Assembly (NCBI GenBank): GCA_030765065.1
Contig: CM060984.1
Location: 2,614,001-2,678,000 of the forward strand
Length of the DNA stretch: 64,000 nt
Direction of reading: 5' to 3'
Source of the DNA: Deroplatys truncata
Lineage: Eukaryota; Arthropoda; Insecta; Mantodea; Mantidae
Position 1 is the first letter of the stretch. Every line of letters begins with the position of its first letter. Positions 22,989 to 34,490 of the stretch are shown piece by piece. The notes beneath the pieces were generated by a model that had not been told where the DNA came from, searched no databases, and worked only from the letters and a program-made list of their open reading frames with translations. A program made the translations under genes and the position numbers.

Positions 22989-23262
22989 CATATAAATATT
23001 CAATACATAGGGCAGGTGGCATATGATTATTTGTTATTGTACTACTGTAATGCATGCTGAGATGTTTACTCTTGGAATGGTGATGGTTTGCAAATTTTCA
23101 TTTCTTAGATAATGCATGGTGTGCAGTGAGAGAGAAGGAGAGGGGGAAATGTTCTTGGTGTTGGGTATGTTATTAGTTATTCTGCATATTTCATAATTGT
23201 ATGACGTGTTCAATGTCCCTGAGCGTTGCTCACAGTTCGAGCAAATGAACAAACAAATATGC
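22989..23262 (+). mobile_element. 3' UTR and end of the truncated LINE
   Basis: This non-coding tail follows the RT remnant and ends 'gcaaatgaacaaacaaatat', an AAC/AAAT-type terminal repeat common at the 3' ends of jockey/CR1 elements. An AG-rich block (GAGAGAGAAGGAGAGGGGG) occurs at about 23128-23147. Confidence 0.55.
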
Positions 23263-23705
23263 TACATTAGTTTGAAAACTGAGTAATGTCGTAGATTTCA
23301 AGTTAGTTTATTATTGTTATTGTTTTAACAACATGGCATTAGCTCAATGCAATGCACCACATGGAAGTAATTTCCGGACTGCAACTGACTGCTCAACCCC
23401 ATCCGTTGTGTGTGAGGAGTGAAACAAACATAAAACTTCATATGATACTTTTAAACACTATTCTAAGGGAAAAACACCTTTACTAGTAAAATATATCCTC
23501 AATTTTACAAACCACATCTCGAAGTTTCAATTCACTGACCTTTATATAAAGACAAGTTCACTTTCAGATTCATATGATACTAAATGCATTAATGTTGTTG
23601 TGATAAATGTGGGTTTTATTCCTTTAACTCTTACAGAATCCTATTTTTGTCAAGTTACAAAACGTTAATATTCAAAGTTTCATCCATATCTGTTCATTTT
23701 TTACC

Positions 23706-23880
23706 TTCTCTATTACAGAATGTAATGTATTCCACTTCAATACCCAGATTTAACCACAAATACAAGTTCTGAGGCCCCTTCAATAAAAAAATAAAAAAAG
23801 GAATTTTTTGGAAAAGACCTGTACATCACTAAAAACAAGTAGAGTAAATACCAAACTTGTCCCATTTCTGCGTAATAATG
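23706..23880 (+). repeat. Diverged head fragment of the ACTTTCTCTAC family
   Basis: CCTTCTCTATTACAG, 'tattccacttcaatac', 'ttctgaggccccttcaa' and 'aataccaaacttgt' follow the head module order of copies 2 and 4. The rest of 23263-24036 is AT-rich with nothing identified. Confidence 0.5.
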
Positions 23881-24036
23881 TATATTTCACATGTGCGATC
23901 ATGTATTTACTCTGATATTAAAGTATTTTTATTGGGTATGAATCAACATGCAGTTTTTGTACAATTTGATGCAATATAACAAACAATAAAAGAATTCTTT
24001 AATACCGAACCTCTTCCTGTTTTGCCACAATGACCT

Positions 24037-25119
24037 TTGGGTAATGTTGCTCCAGAGGTCGACGTGTCATGGCGGACGATGTAAATGCGCAATGTCAGGT
24101 ACTAACTGTTAAACAGAAAAAACACTGCCGCATTAGTAAAACCGGAAACAGTTTGGTATTGTTGTGAACTGTTATATACTGTCATAATAGAAAAGCGCGA
24201 AATAGTGAATAATTTCAATAAAGCTGAATATTAAACATGAAACAGAAAAAAATATTGTTATTGTCTAATGCTTGGCGTTTAGTAATGACCATTAGCACTC
24301 ATGCACTACTAAATAAATGTAATAGAACTTAATGATTACCGTGCAACAGTAAGCAAAATGTAATACAACTAAATAATTACCACGTAGCAGTAAACAAATG
24401 TAACAGAACTAAATAATTTCCGTGACGCAATTAAGTAAATGTAGTACTACTAAATAATAATGAATGCTACTGTAATTATGTCCAAGGACATATCTGCTCT
24501 TTCACGATGCAATTGTTAGCCTTAATAAAGGCTGTTTTACATCGATGCATATAAGGAAGACAGATGTAGCAGAAAGATTAAGTTCTGGAAGATAGGCAAT
24601 GAGGAAATATAAAATTTTGGAAGAAAAGAAAGACGAAAAGGAAGTTCTGAGGGACAAGATGAACCAAAATAGAGCTACGAAGATGTTGTGTTGCAGGATA
24701 ATTCTCGGAGAGTGTCACAAGCACATTCTGAAACACTCTCCGAATGGGACAGCTGTTCCTGTACATGAACTCGTGCAAGTATGAGTTGAAGAGCTCATGA
24801 GAAGTGCCGAACTGCCTCCTAAAATTGCTATGTCTCCTGCAAGTTGTTCTACGTCAAAATTTTCCATTAGGACAGCGTCATTATTTAAGATCTCTAATTC
24901 TCTGCAACGATGCTTAAGTTCTCCATCTTGATTATTGACTGTAGACAAAATCGCGCCAGAATGCATAACCGGAAGTGCTTAAACAGCTTTGGGCATTTAA
25001 AAAGCCAAATGCCACACCTTCGCGGAATTTCAGCGGGTTTTTTTTCCTACAGGGTAGCCTGCCTGACGTTGCACGGCACCCGCCATGACGCACCGACCTC
25101 TGGTGCAACATTACCCAGT
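24037..25119. mobile_element. 1.08-kb DNA transposon with ~60-bp imperfect terminal inverted repeats
   Basis: Left end TGGGTAATGTTGCTCCAGAG with GTCATGGCGG following; the right end read in reverse gives TGGGTAATGTTGCACCAGAG with GTCATGGCGG following. Similarity continues to the TGTCAGG / CGTCAGG block about 60 bases in. The interior holds only short frames (24599-24784 plus, 24715-24966 minus) with no transposase motif, so it is probably non-autonomous. I could not settle a target-site duplication and so cannot name the superfamily. Confidence 0.75.
24315..24450 (+). repeat. Short tandem repeat, ~40 bp x 3.5
   Basis: AAATGTAATAGAACTTAATG recurs with changes at intervals of 40-41 bases, each followed by 'attaccgtgcaacagtaa' or a variant. 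It lies inside the 1.08-kb element. Confidence 0.75.
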
Positions 25120-26644
25120 TTGACTTAATGGCCTTTGTAACTAATTTCCTAAAGCTTCTAACGGCATCAAATAACAAAAACGTGGATATCGAAACATATT
25201 GTATATATACAGTTTTATTTCCTGAATAACAATCTTTAAAAAAAAAATGATGCTTATTATTAAGAGAGTACATGTATTTCATGCCACAATTTTATATGCT
25301 CTTAATGCATTCGTGTATCGCTAGTTTAACATTACAAGTTATACTACGCGCGTTGATGTTTCTTGGATTGGCAACTATCAGGTCATTTAGACTACGCCCT
25401 CGCTCCTCCTAGCAGAAGACTAGCCACTTTCATACAGCTTTATAATGGCTTGATTCCGAGTGCATTTGTTGCACAGGGAGTAGGCGACAAGAATCTCCAC
25501 AATAAAGCAAACAGTGTCTCTCATTTACTACACCAACATTTTGCATTCCGTGTTGAAAATGAAAATTCTTTGCGTTGTGCTTTTCTTTGTTTTAATTACA
25601 GCAAAACTGCCCCTCTAATTGAAAACTTGAATAGTACAATAATTAAATGATGATGTGCAAGAGCAGTGCAACTTTTAAACGGCTTAGGCTCTGCTGTTAA
25701 CTTCTTTTTAATGAAAATTCTGCATTTTCACGTAACAGTCTTACAGCAGATATCCCAGCAAACATGTCAGTGAAATAAAACAAAATATGCTGACATATCT
25801 GATATACTCACTTCCTTAATTTTGACGTATTAAGAACTCAAACACCAACCATTTCAAACATTATTTCTCAGTCTGTCTTCATTTAAATCACGTCGTCCTC
25901 AAATTAACAGTTCACTTTTTTCGGACGCTCTCTCCTGGGGCAGATTGGTTCATTAATTTTTTTTTAATCCATGTGTTACGAACATTGCGTACTAGTAGTA
26001 GGTATTACAAACTAGTGCAAAGGCGTGGACAATAGAACAGGTTCCTGCGCAACGCCAATTTCTACCAACAGAGGCGCTTGACTACGCCTTAAACCTTTAG
26101 CACATAATTATGACAATGAAGACTATTATGCGGTCCAAATCTGTTGACGTTTGAGGCGTTTCCACTAAAACGGCAGTAGTGAATAGCAGCAGTGCAGCAT
26201 TGCCTGATATGGACAGCATACCTCGCTGCTAGTAAAACTCTAATTTGAATATCATGTGCGCGCATGAATATTTCATATTTCAGAAAAGCAACAAGTAGCT
26301 AGCATAAAATGTGACATTTTCCTGAACAAGTACAAAAAATAATCTTATTTTTACACCCATTGGTTCTCCATTAATTTATAGTTATCTTTCGTGATGTTTA
26401 AACGGAGACTTTTAGTCCTAGTCATGCTTGTAATAGTAATAAATCCATTGCTGTCGTAGTTACCTTATATATTGTTATGTCACAGACACAATTATCACTT
26501 AATAATGTGCGATTCTCCATGTCCTAAATAAATTTATAAATAGGTATTCCACGAGGTTTTTTTTAATACAGCTACAAACTCGTCATGAAAATCCTTTCGA
26601 AGCCCTCTGACGCAGCTCAACAAAACCATACATGACTTCTTTTT
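25120..26644. other. AT-rich spacer with one dispersed repeat
   Basis: No supported gene. The 95-codon plus frame at 25363-25650 has no recognised domain. At 25970-26125 a sequence containing 'aggttcctgcgcaacgccaa' and 'agaggcgcttgactacg' is related to 34690-34825. Confidence 0.5.
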
Positions 26645-26773
26645 ACTTTCTCTACTACGTATAGTAAGTAGGGGAAGTATTGCATTCCACCCAAAAATTC
26701 GACACCGAGATTTCACCGGAAATACATGTTTTGAGACCTCCTGAATCCAAAAAAAGCATTTTTGGAAACATGT

Positions 26774-26822
26774 CCGTGTGTGTGTCTGTGTGTGTGTGTC
26801 TGTGTGTGTGTGTGTGTCTGTG
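26774..26822. repeat. (GT)n microsatellite
   Basis: A GT run with TC interruptions inside the first head module of copy 4. Confidence 0.9.
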
Positions 26823-27415
26823 AACAGCATAACTCAAAAACTAACAGTCGGATAAACACCAAACTTGGTATTTACGTTCAGTATCTTCCAGGGATGCGAC
26901 ACGAAGATTTTCAAGAAAATACCCCCACCCCAGACTACCCTTTACATGGAACATTTTTCGAAAATTTTAATTTTCTCAAAAATGGCTCTAACGATTTTGA
27001 TTAAAATATCATATGTTTAAGATAATGTCATGAGAAATGAAATGTATATCTCGAAATTTCTGGGAATGTCTCCAAAAGTATTCTTCATTATGAACGACTT
27101 TTGCATAACTGGTAAACCATAAGAGATAGACAAAATTTTACTCCACAAAAAATGTAGATCGCGTTAAAATACACAACTTATGTCATATACATTTTTTTTG
27201 TTGAGTGAACCGTTTTCGAGATATTGCTTGTTATTCCCTTAAATTTTCCAATACTTATACTTTTTCTCAAATTCGTTATTCATTTTTACTTTCTCTACTA
27301 CGTATAGTAAGTAGGGGAAGTATTGCATTCCACCCAAAAATTCGATACCGAGATTTCACCGGAAATACATGTTTTGAGAATCACTGAATCCAAAAAAAGC
27401 ATTTTTGGAAACATG

Positions 27416-27482
27416 TCCGTGTGTGTGTCTGTCTGTGTGTCTGTGTGTCTGTCTGTGTGTCTGTGTGTCTGTGTGTCTGTGA
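27416..27482. repeat. (GTGTCT)n-type microsatellite
   Basis: GTGTGTGTCTGTCTGTGTGTC-like run in the second head module of copy 4. It differs in pattern from the first, so it evolved after the duplication. Confidence 0.9.
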
Positions 27483-28763
27483 ACAGCATAACTCAAAAAC
27501 GAACATTCGGATAAACACCAAACTTGGTATTTAGGTTCAGTATCTTCCAGAGATGCGACACGAAGGTTTTCAAGAAAATCCCCCCACCACAGACTACCCT
27601 TTACATGGAACATTTTTCGAAAATTTTAATTTTCTCAAAAACGGCTCTAACGATTTTGATTAAAATATCATATGTTTAAGATATTGTCATGACAAATAAA
27701 ATGTATATCTCGAATTTTCTGGGAATGTCTCCAAAAATATTCTTCATTGTGAACGACTTTTGCATAACTGGTAAACCATAAGAGATAGACAAAATTTTAC
27801 TACACAAAAAATGTAGATCGCGTTAAAATACACAACTTATGTCATATACGTTTCTTTTGTTGAGTGAACCGTTTTCGAGATATTGCTTGTTATTTCCTTA
27901 AATTTTCCAATACTTATACTTTTTCTCAAATTCGTTATTCATTTTTTTTATGTCCTGAACATGCAAAGAGAATGGAATTCGCCACATAGCAACCAGCGTT
28001 AAAATATTTGACTATCGCTTAAAAGCTACCATATTCCCCTTGCATCTACAAGAAAATTACCAATAAGATTGACATCTCGATATCTCGATTAACATGAAGC
28101 ATATGGAGAATAGGCGTTTGTAAAATTAGATTGTACAAGAGTAGAGAAAGTCATGTGAGTGTAACACATCAGATTTTTTTATGTCCTGGACATGCAAAGA
28201 GAATGGAATGCGCCACATAGCAACCAGCGCTTAAAATATTTGACTATCGCTTAAAAGCTACCATAATCCCCTTGCATCTACAAGAAAATTACAAATAAGA
28301 TTGACATCTTGATATCTCGATTAATATGAAGCATATGGAGAATAGGCGTTTGTAAAAATAGATTGTACAAGAGTAGAGAAAGTCATGTGAGTGTAACACA
28401 TCAGATTTTTTTTAATAAATAACGTCATGTATGTTTTTGTTTCACAGAATAATACCATTGGCAAACCAATAATTAAGTGCATTTTAATGGTTATTATGCT
28501 TATTTCTGCATGATGCAGAGTCCTAGAATCAACCACGTATCCGTTACTTGGAATGCACTACCCCAAAAAATAAATAAATAATAATAAGCTATATAAAGCA
28601 TAAGCCAAGAGAAAGCAACGAATCAGCAACTGCTATCACATTCTCGAGGAAGCATCAACAATGGGATTCATTGCACCATAGACGCGATAGCTCAAGGTTA
28701 AAACAAACACTGCCGGTGTGCCTTTTACAGCACGGTTGTGACTAAGCTGTAAATTTAACTACG

Positions 28764-29190
28764 GTGTACTCAGTTCTTGCAGTGATAGCTTTGTCTAGTG
28801 TTTATAAAGTTAACTCTTTCATAAAAATGTCGCTTAGTAAGCCCGGTAGTACCAGTGGATATAGCAATAAGGTTAGGGCTGCTGTCTTCAGTGTGTATAA
28901 TTTCTTTAAAAAGTATACCAACGAAGAAAACCGCAAAAATCTTAACTTCACGAAATGTCAAGAACTTACTTCTGAGGCGTCCTAATTAAGTACACAACTG
29001 TTTCACGTGAATATAGGGAAACAAAGTATTTACATCGCCGAGAAATCATATATGCTTATCTAAAAGAGTGACAAACCTGGACGATCGAAAAAGATGTATG
29101 GCGCAGTGCTTTTTTAATTTTATGATAAACGTGATATTGAGGACGATGAGGGTATCCCGTTAGCTGTGCCAATCGAATAACAAAAACGCA
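28764..29190 (+). pseudogene. Possible transposase N-terminus remnant, unassigned
   Basis: The frame 28764-28985 (73 codons) contains NKVRAAVFSVYNFFKKY, and a later frame contains SKKMYGAVLF and YDKRDIEDDEGIPLAVP before further stops. The wording VR..V..VY.FFK resembles the start of helix-turn-helix regions in some arthropod Tc1/IS630-like transposases, but similarity by eye is weak. It may be unrelated. Confidence 0.25.
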
Positions 29191-29687
29191 TAGAAAGGTA
29201 TGTTTTTATTTCTCCATTTGTGTATTACATTTCCATTATCGTGCCTCTTCTTGTTTTCTTGTAGTGAACATTGCCATAGCATTTATAGCAAACGCGTAAC
29301 GTTCTGATGAAGCGAATGAAGTTTGGCAACCGCGCGACCACTCCATGGTTGTCACGAAACGTCAAGAGATTTGGAGCGCACAGTAAGCGACTTATTTCAA
29401 ATATTGTTTATATATTTAATGTTCATGATGCTATATATTAGATGGATTTTTATTCGTTGTAGTTTCAAACTATACAATAATAAATGGTTGACACTTTCGT
29501 TATAAAATATGACGTAAACATGCATATGGAGATCCACCCGTAACCTTCCCGCTTTGTTTTGAGTTTTCCAAAGAGTACAATCAACACCTTTCAATTAAGT
29601 AATAGTTTTTTAAGTTTGCATGTCTGTGTGTTAAGCTCTCTAAACTGAAATGCGTAACGTTTTTATTTAGTCGATAACTGAATAAAA

Positions 29688-30035
29688 ATGGTGTATAGCT
29701 GTGTGCCTTACTGAAGGTCAAGGCAAGAAAAAGAACGTTGTCACTCCATACATTCCCAAAAGACAATGAACTTAAAAAGAAATCAAATTGATTACATTAC
29801 AGCATCAGCAAAGCGCCTGCTTCCTGAAGTAGTGTCATCAATATCTGAAGGTTTCCTGTCGCATAAAAAAGTGTTCGTTCTTTAAGATGCGGAAACAAAA
29901 GAAAACAACACTGCACTGAGATATACATTTGCAGTTTCTTTCTCTTCCAAATCATCCTTTGCAGAAATTGTCCTCCATCAATAATTATTCTGTATGCGTG
30001 CAGGGAACACTTACAAAGTCGTCTTTATTTAATGG
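29688..30035 (+). pseudogene. Broken THAP-like zinc finger fragment
   Basis: From ATG at 29688 the translation is MVYSCVPY, a stop, then RSRQEKERCHSIH, and after a one-base shift FPKDNELKKK. This follows the THAP pattern (C..C, H.FP.D..L...W). A CREHL sequence near 30000 fits the closing C..H pair. Stops and shifts rule out an intact protein. THAP domains occur in P-element-like transposases and host proteins, and nothing nearby decides between them. The following frame 30099-30413 (104 codons) is not recognised. Confidence 0.4.
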
Positions 30036-30413
30036 CACTAATAAAGAGAATGATGACATGAGTAATGTACTTAGTGGTTAATATATTCAAGGACATTTAT
30101 GGGAGGTCCGAAGCTACAGGATAAATCAACGACAGCTAAAAAAGAGCTTCAATTCGAAATAACGATTATACACAAAGCAAGTATGAAATATACGGGGAGT
30201 TTTGTTCCGTTTTCACAAGTTACATACATCTTAAGCGGCTTCATGGGGGCGTCTTTGGGATTCTGCTGCCAACATTGCAACGTTGAAATCCCTAAGCCGC
30301 AAAGCCTAGCCGAAGGATTTGAGGGCCTTAAGCTTCAAGACGTAGCCGATAGAACATTTTCGATAAAGAAACAACTCCTGCCTATTTATCAATTAAATAT
30401 ACTACACAACTAA

Positions 30414-32675
30414 TTCCATATATTAAACAAAAAATCGATTCCATCTTAAAATGTTATACCTGCTACCCACATACGGAATAATGTTGGTTAAGATAGGTGT
30501 GCGAATTCTTCAGAGAGTACGTAACACGATTTTTAATTTACGTATATTTTATTGATCTAGATTGGTGTTAAAATTAGGAGTTTAAGCAAAGTTTACGAAC
30601 TTTTAACATCTAAATGTCACTTATATAGGACCATTATACAAAACTAACTCGAGAAATTTCAAATACAGCTAATAACTTAAACTAAAACTGTTAAAACCCG
30701 ATTTCTTCATAACCTTCATGTTCTGCATACAGTTCATTTGCAATGCTTACAAGTTACTTTGACCTCCAAATATGTTACTGGCTCCATTATACATCATAGC
30801 ACGACAACTTAACGAAGTATTTTGTCTTAACACGGTTAGTAATCCTAGAAAAACACAAATATATCCTTTTCTTTTTAAGTTTCACAGCATAGCTACAATT
30901 CTGTAATACATAGAAACGGCAACTTCAGGCACAGAACAGCACACTATTAGTAGTGCAACTCTCGTGTTAAACGTTGGAAACACGAGGGCGATCGCAGCGT
31001 GAGTAGTGATCTGGGATGGAACTAAACTATGAAAAGTCGTGCTCTCGGATGATGACGTCACTCGTAGCTACTACAGCTGTATTTTTCATACCTGCCTAGC
31101 TGCTCAGCTGATCATATGTTCCAATATTGTATCGCTACTGACGACGTACAAAGTTAATTACGTGAGCTTCAATAATCGTGATTGCACTTGGAGTTATTCA
31201 TATTTCTTTTTAAAGGAGTCGATTAAAGCTCACACAAAATAACTTGTCACTGTCATCTGTAGCAATACAATATTAGAACACAATTATGATCAGTTGAACA
31301 CCTCACAGCTAGGCTAGTATGAAAAACACAACTGTTTATTCCTGTGTAACTTATTAAATTATCCAATAGTCGGCACATACATTGCTTTTTATATAATATT
31401 ATTGGGGTTAATAGTAGTTGCTGAATGTTTCTATGTCATACTACATAATGGTCACATTTAAATTTTTGAGAGTGAATGAGATCCAGCACCTTGCAATAAT
31501 TTCTTCTGCATGCTTCATAGTAAAATCTTTTGCACTTAAACTGCCTCCATGGTTTGTTTGAACTTCCAACCAACAGTAGGATGTGGAATTTGACAGGAAA
31601 ATTGGAAGAATAACACATCTTTGACACTTGTTATTTTATTCTACTCTAGATAGCGCAATACAATTTGACATAACTTAAATCCATTTCCTACAAAGAAACT
31701 TCTGCACACATTATATGCAATAGTGTAGCTATTGTTTGTCATTCACTAAATTGCTATTAGCAGTGCAATAAATGTCATTAGCAAGTTTCACCACACCATT
31801 TAACACTATTAATGTCATTGTCACTCTCTGTGCTCTGACTTGAAGCACCATCACTGGACACAAATAGTCACCAACTTTCCATTGTGTATACCCTAGAATT
31901 AAATAGAACACACATGTTTAAACTACCCTTAAAAGTAGGTTTCTGAAAAGAGAAATTGCTTACATCAAGGAAAAATTTGTGGTTACAAACACCTTGTTAT
32001 TATATTACACACTATCCACTGTAAACCAGAGTTCTCTCTGATGTAAACAAAGCATATGCTTCCTCTTGTCTTGAAACTAAGCACTACACTTATGCCAATG
32101 TAAATAATTCCTTAAACGTATTGTGTCATGAAACATTGCAGTAGGAAAGGTATAGAACTACACATTTTATTGTGGTTATCGTAAGAACTCATTGTTACAG
32201 GTAATGGATATATAAAAACTGTTAAGAGATTACAAAATATGATTTTCTTAATTCTACCTGCTATTGCATTAACAATCAAAGAGTATCTTTTTGTTAATTA
32301 CCAACTGTATGGATGACTGCTATTCTCTTGCCTATATGAGAAATACAGCAATGAATTCGTAGCGGTGCTATCTGAGTACCAAATAAACTCTTTGCATAAC
32401 ACAGGATATATGATAAGCAAACGGTTATTCATAATACGCTAGCACTCATATGCTCAGCTCAGGTCAAATCTTCGACTTTATCAGTTAGTGTTTGAGTTGC
32501 CATGATAAAGGAAGAAGTGCGTAGTGTGAATAAGCTGTTTTAACACAAAACTGGGAAACCGTTAAAAAGTGGCAAAAAGTGTGGTTGATAAAGTGCTAAA
32601 TGAGAAGGAAATAACACTTTTTATTGTAAAACCACCACCACTTTGTGTTACTTGAACAAAATAAAATTCAGTATA
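30414..32675. other. AT-rich spacer with weak minus-strand frames
   Basis: Minus frames at 31436-31627 and 31729-31911 are open. The second begins after a TTCTAG acceptor-like sequence with QWKVGDYLC, followed by a stretch that in another frame reads SSDGASSQSTESDND. These may be decayed exons. No domain is claimed. The remainder shows nothing recognisable. Confidence 0.3.
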
Positions 32676-33065
32676 CGCAAAGGATCCATGGATCTTTTCA
32701 TTGAAGGTTCAATGAATCAGATCTTTTGAAGGATCCTTCGAACTGTTATTTATAGTGAAATTTTAAACACTTTTCATTAAAAAAAATTACTAACCTTCTG
32801 TGAATTCAGAAAACTAAGCTTATATATATAAATAAACTAACCTAATGCTAATCTTCCATAGATTCAGAAACCTAAGCTTATATAAAAAAAACCTAACCTC
32901 CCATAGTACCTCGGATGCAATGCGTTGTATATGAAAAGCGTTTAAAATACTTAGTGTGTTAAAATGTTCACTATAGATAACAGATCAAGGGATCATTCAA
33001 AAGATCCAATTCATTGGAAAGATTCATGGAACCTTCACTGAAAAGAGCCACGGGTTGTTTGCATA
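32676..33065. mobile_element. ~390-bp MITE with ~95-bp imperfect inverted arms
   Basis: The left arm contains GTATACGCAAAGGATCCATG, CTTTTCATTGAAGGTTCAAT, AGATCTTTTGAAGGATCC and CTGTTATTTATAGTGAA. The reverse complement of the right arm carries the same blocks in the same order (GTATATGCAAA, CTTTTCAGTGAAGGTTCCAT, GGATCTTTTGAATGATCC, CTGTTATCTATAGTGAA). The centre has a short direct repeat built on TCAGAAA(C)CTAAGCTTATAT (about 32804 and 32863). No coding capacity. Confidence 0.75.
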
Positions 33066-33069
33066 TACA

Positions 33070-33178
33070 CAATAGTGGATGAGTATATACAATCAGACAA
33101 AAAATTCAATGCCATGCCTGGGATTCAAACCAGCAATCTTTAACTTGCCATACCACTGCTCTGCCATCTAAGACTTTC
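33070..33178 (-). mobile_element. Second tRNA-derived SINE head (minus strand)
   Basis: Read in reverse: AGATGGCAGAGCAGTGGT holds an A box (TGGCAGAGCAGTGG), and GGTTTGAATCC is a near-perfect B box about 30 bases on. The arms CTGG/CCAG around TTTGAAT resemble a T-arm. It is a different tRNA type from the SINE at 12091 and lies right beside the MITE. The body downstream (toward 33070) is undefined. Confidence 0.6.
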
Positions 33179-33966
33179 TCTACTCACAGTAAGCTATTTT
33201 CATAAGTATTCTACAAATGATTCATCATATATCGTGATTAACTTCATGTTTATCACATGTGTTAACTTAAACGGCTTCAATACATTTAAAAAATATTAAA
33301 TGCCCATTACTTCAAAACCTTTGATTTTTGCACAAAAACAACACAATCATTTAAATGCCTATACATTTCTTATAATATTCTGCAACTTAATTACTACTGC
33401 ACAATGTATCTTTAAGGGAAGGATTTTTTATCATCAAAATTGCTACAAAGTTTAAATGGTAGAAAACAGACACGAAAGATTGAAACCACTTTGGAATTTC
33501 AAAGCCTCAGAACACATACTGAAGCTGCTAATTTCGCTCAAAACAAACACTTCAGTTATTCTTGAAAACAAATCCTTTTGAGTATATGTACTAACAGATT
33601 ACAAGGACATTAATTGTCAAAAAAGCTACCAGAATTTCTATTTTCATACAACATGCCCAGTTCAAAAAAGGACATAGTGGCAGTTAGATAAAAATGCCCA
33701 AAAGAGGGTGAATTACTGAAATATATGTGAATGATATCAAATATCTTTCTTCCTTCTGTATTAGAAAATTTCATTTGGACACTGTCTTAAAAGAATTATA
33801 GTATCATTGGCATGCTATCCTTGACAGTTAGTGTGTCAGTCCACCAATAATCCTACATTTTTTTTAATTATACAAGAGTATCACTCGCATGATCTGCATC
33901 TATGTGTTTGAATATTAGCACAGTAACATGCTAATTAATTTGCATTAAAGGTTGATTTTACCTTAC

Positions 33967-34056
33967 CTACTTTTGGCTGTGATCTCCACCCATCAATTAT
34001 GAAGTGCAAACACGAAAATTAATCGTATATTCCACTGTCTGGATGACTCACAATAT
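33967..34056 (-). other. Candidate exon B (duplicate of exon A)
   Basis: In reverse orientation TTTTCAG precedes ATATTGTGAGTCATCCAGAC and the segment ends AAAAGTAG before GTAAGG, giving acceptor and donor signals 90 bases apart. It aligns with the segment at 34160-34255 (shared CATCCAGACAG / CGTCCAGACAG and equal flanking TTTTCAG). Both reading phases with similarity contain a stop. It may be a pseudo-exon. Confidence 0.35.
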
Positions 34057-34159
34057 CTGAAAAGTAAATCAGGACAATATAAAATTCAGCAACACTAAGA
34101 AGCTCTTAAAAACTTAACCTTTCATCCAGCACTCTCATGCTGGAAACTTAATAACATAC

Positions 34160-34255
34160 CTTCAGATTCTATGTCACCATTCGGGACTCGAACCACAACA
34201 CTGGAAGGAATGTAAATCGTAGGCGTATCCCCTCTGTCTGGACGGCTCAATGTAT
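34160..34255 (-). other. Candidate exon A
   Basis: TTTTCAG precedes ATACATTGAGCCGTCC, and GAATCTGAAG is followed by GTATGTTATT. The 96-base segment is fully open in one phase (ends SSVVVRVPNGDIESE) but that phase does not match the candidate first exon; the matching phase reaches a stop after 27 codons. No family is recognised. Confidence 0.35.
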
Positions 34256-34401
34256 CTGAAAATTAATTCGTTATATAAAAATGTTGCAACACACAATATC
34301 AGTTTTCTACCTCATTCTACGAATATCACTGAAGTTAATAGAAAATACCAATATTACAACAAATATACATTCAATCAGAAATAGCGTAAACGTATGATTA
34401 C

Positions 34402-34490
34402 CGTCTGGGCTTTGTTCCTGGTGAAAAAACTTTGGACGAAAACTTCCAGCTATAAAAATCCAACATGGTCCCTTTCTTCGTGCCTGCCAT
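34402..34490 (-). other. Candidate first coding exon
   Basis: Reverse strand: ATGGCAGGCACGAAGAAAGG to CCCAGACG before GTAATCAT, encoding MAGTKKGTMLDFYSWKFSSK and nine more codons. Upstream on the same strand are GATTGGCTG (inverted CCAAT) and GCGGGAAA (E2F-like, TTTCCCGC on plus). Start, donor and promoter-like motifs together suggest a 5' gene end, but no downstream coding continuity is established. Confidence 0.3.

Larger units (their letters stand above)
26645..28383 (+). mobile_element. ACTTTCTCTAC family, copy 4, with two internal tandem duplications
   Basis: It starts ACTTTCTCTACTACG and ends GTAGAGAAAGTCATGTG. The head module occurs twice (26645-27287 and from 27288 to about 27945, period 643), and the tail module occurs twice (27951 and 28182, period 231). 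Each head contains a GT-rich microsatellite (26774-26822 and 27416-27482). The two heads are very similar, so the duplication is fairly recent. Confidence 0.75.

Noticed and set aside
33105-33178. A genuine tRNA gene on the minus strand
   Set aside because: The boxes and a partial T-arm are visible but I could not pair the acceptor stem, so a SINE head is preferred.
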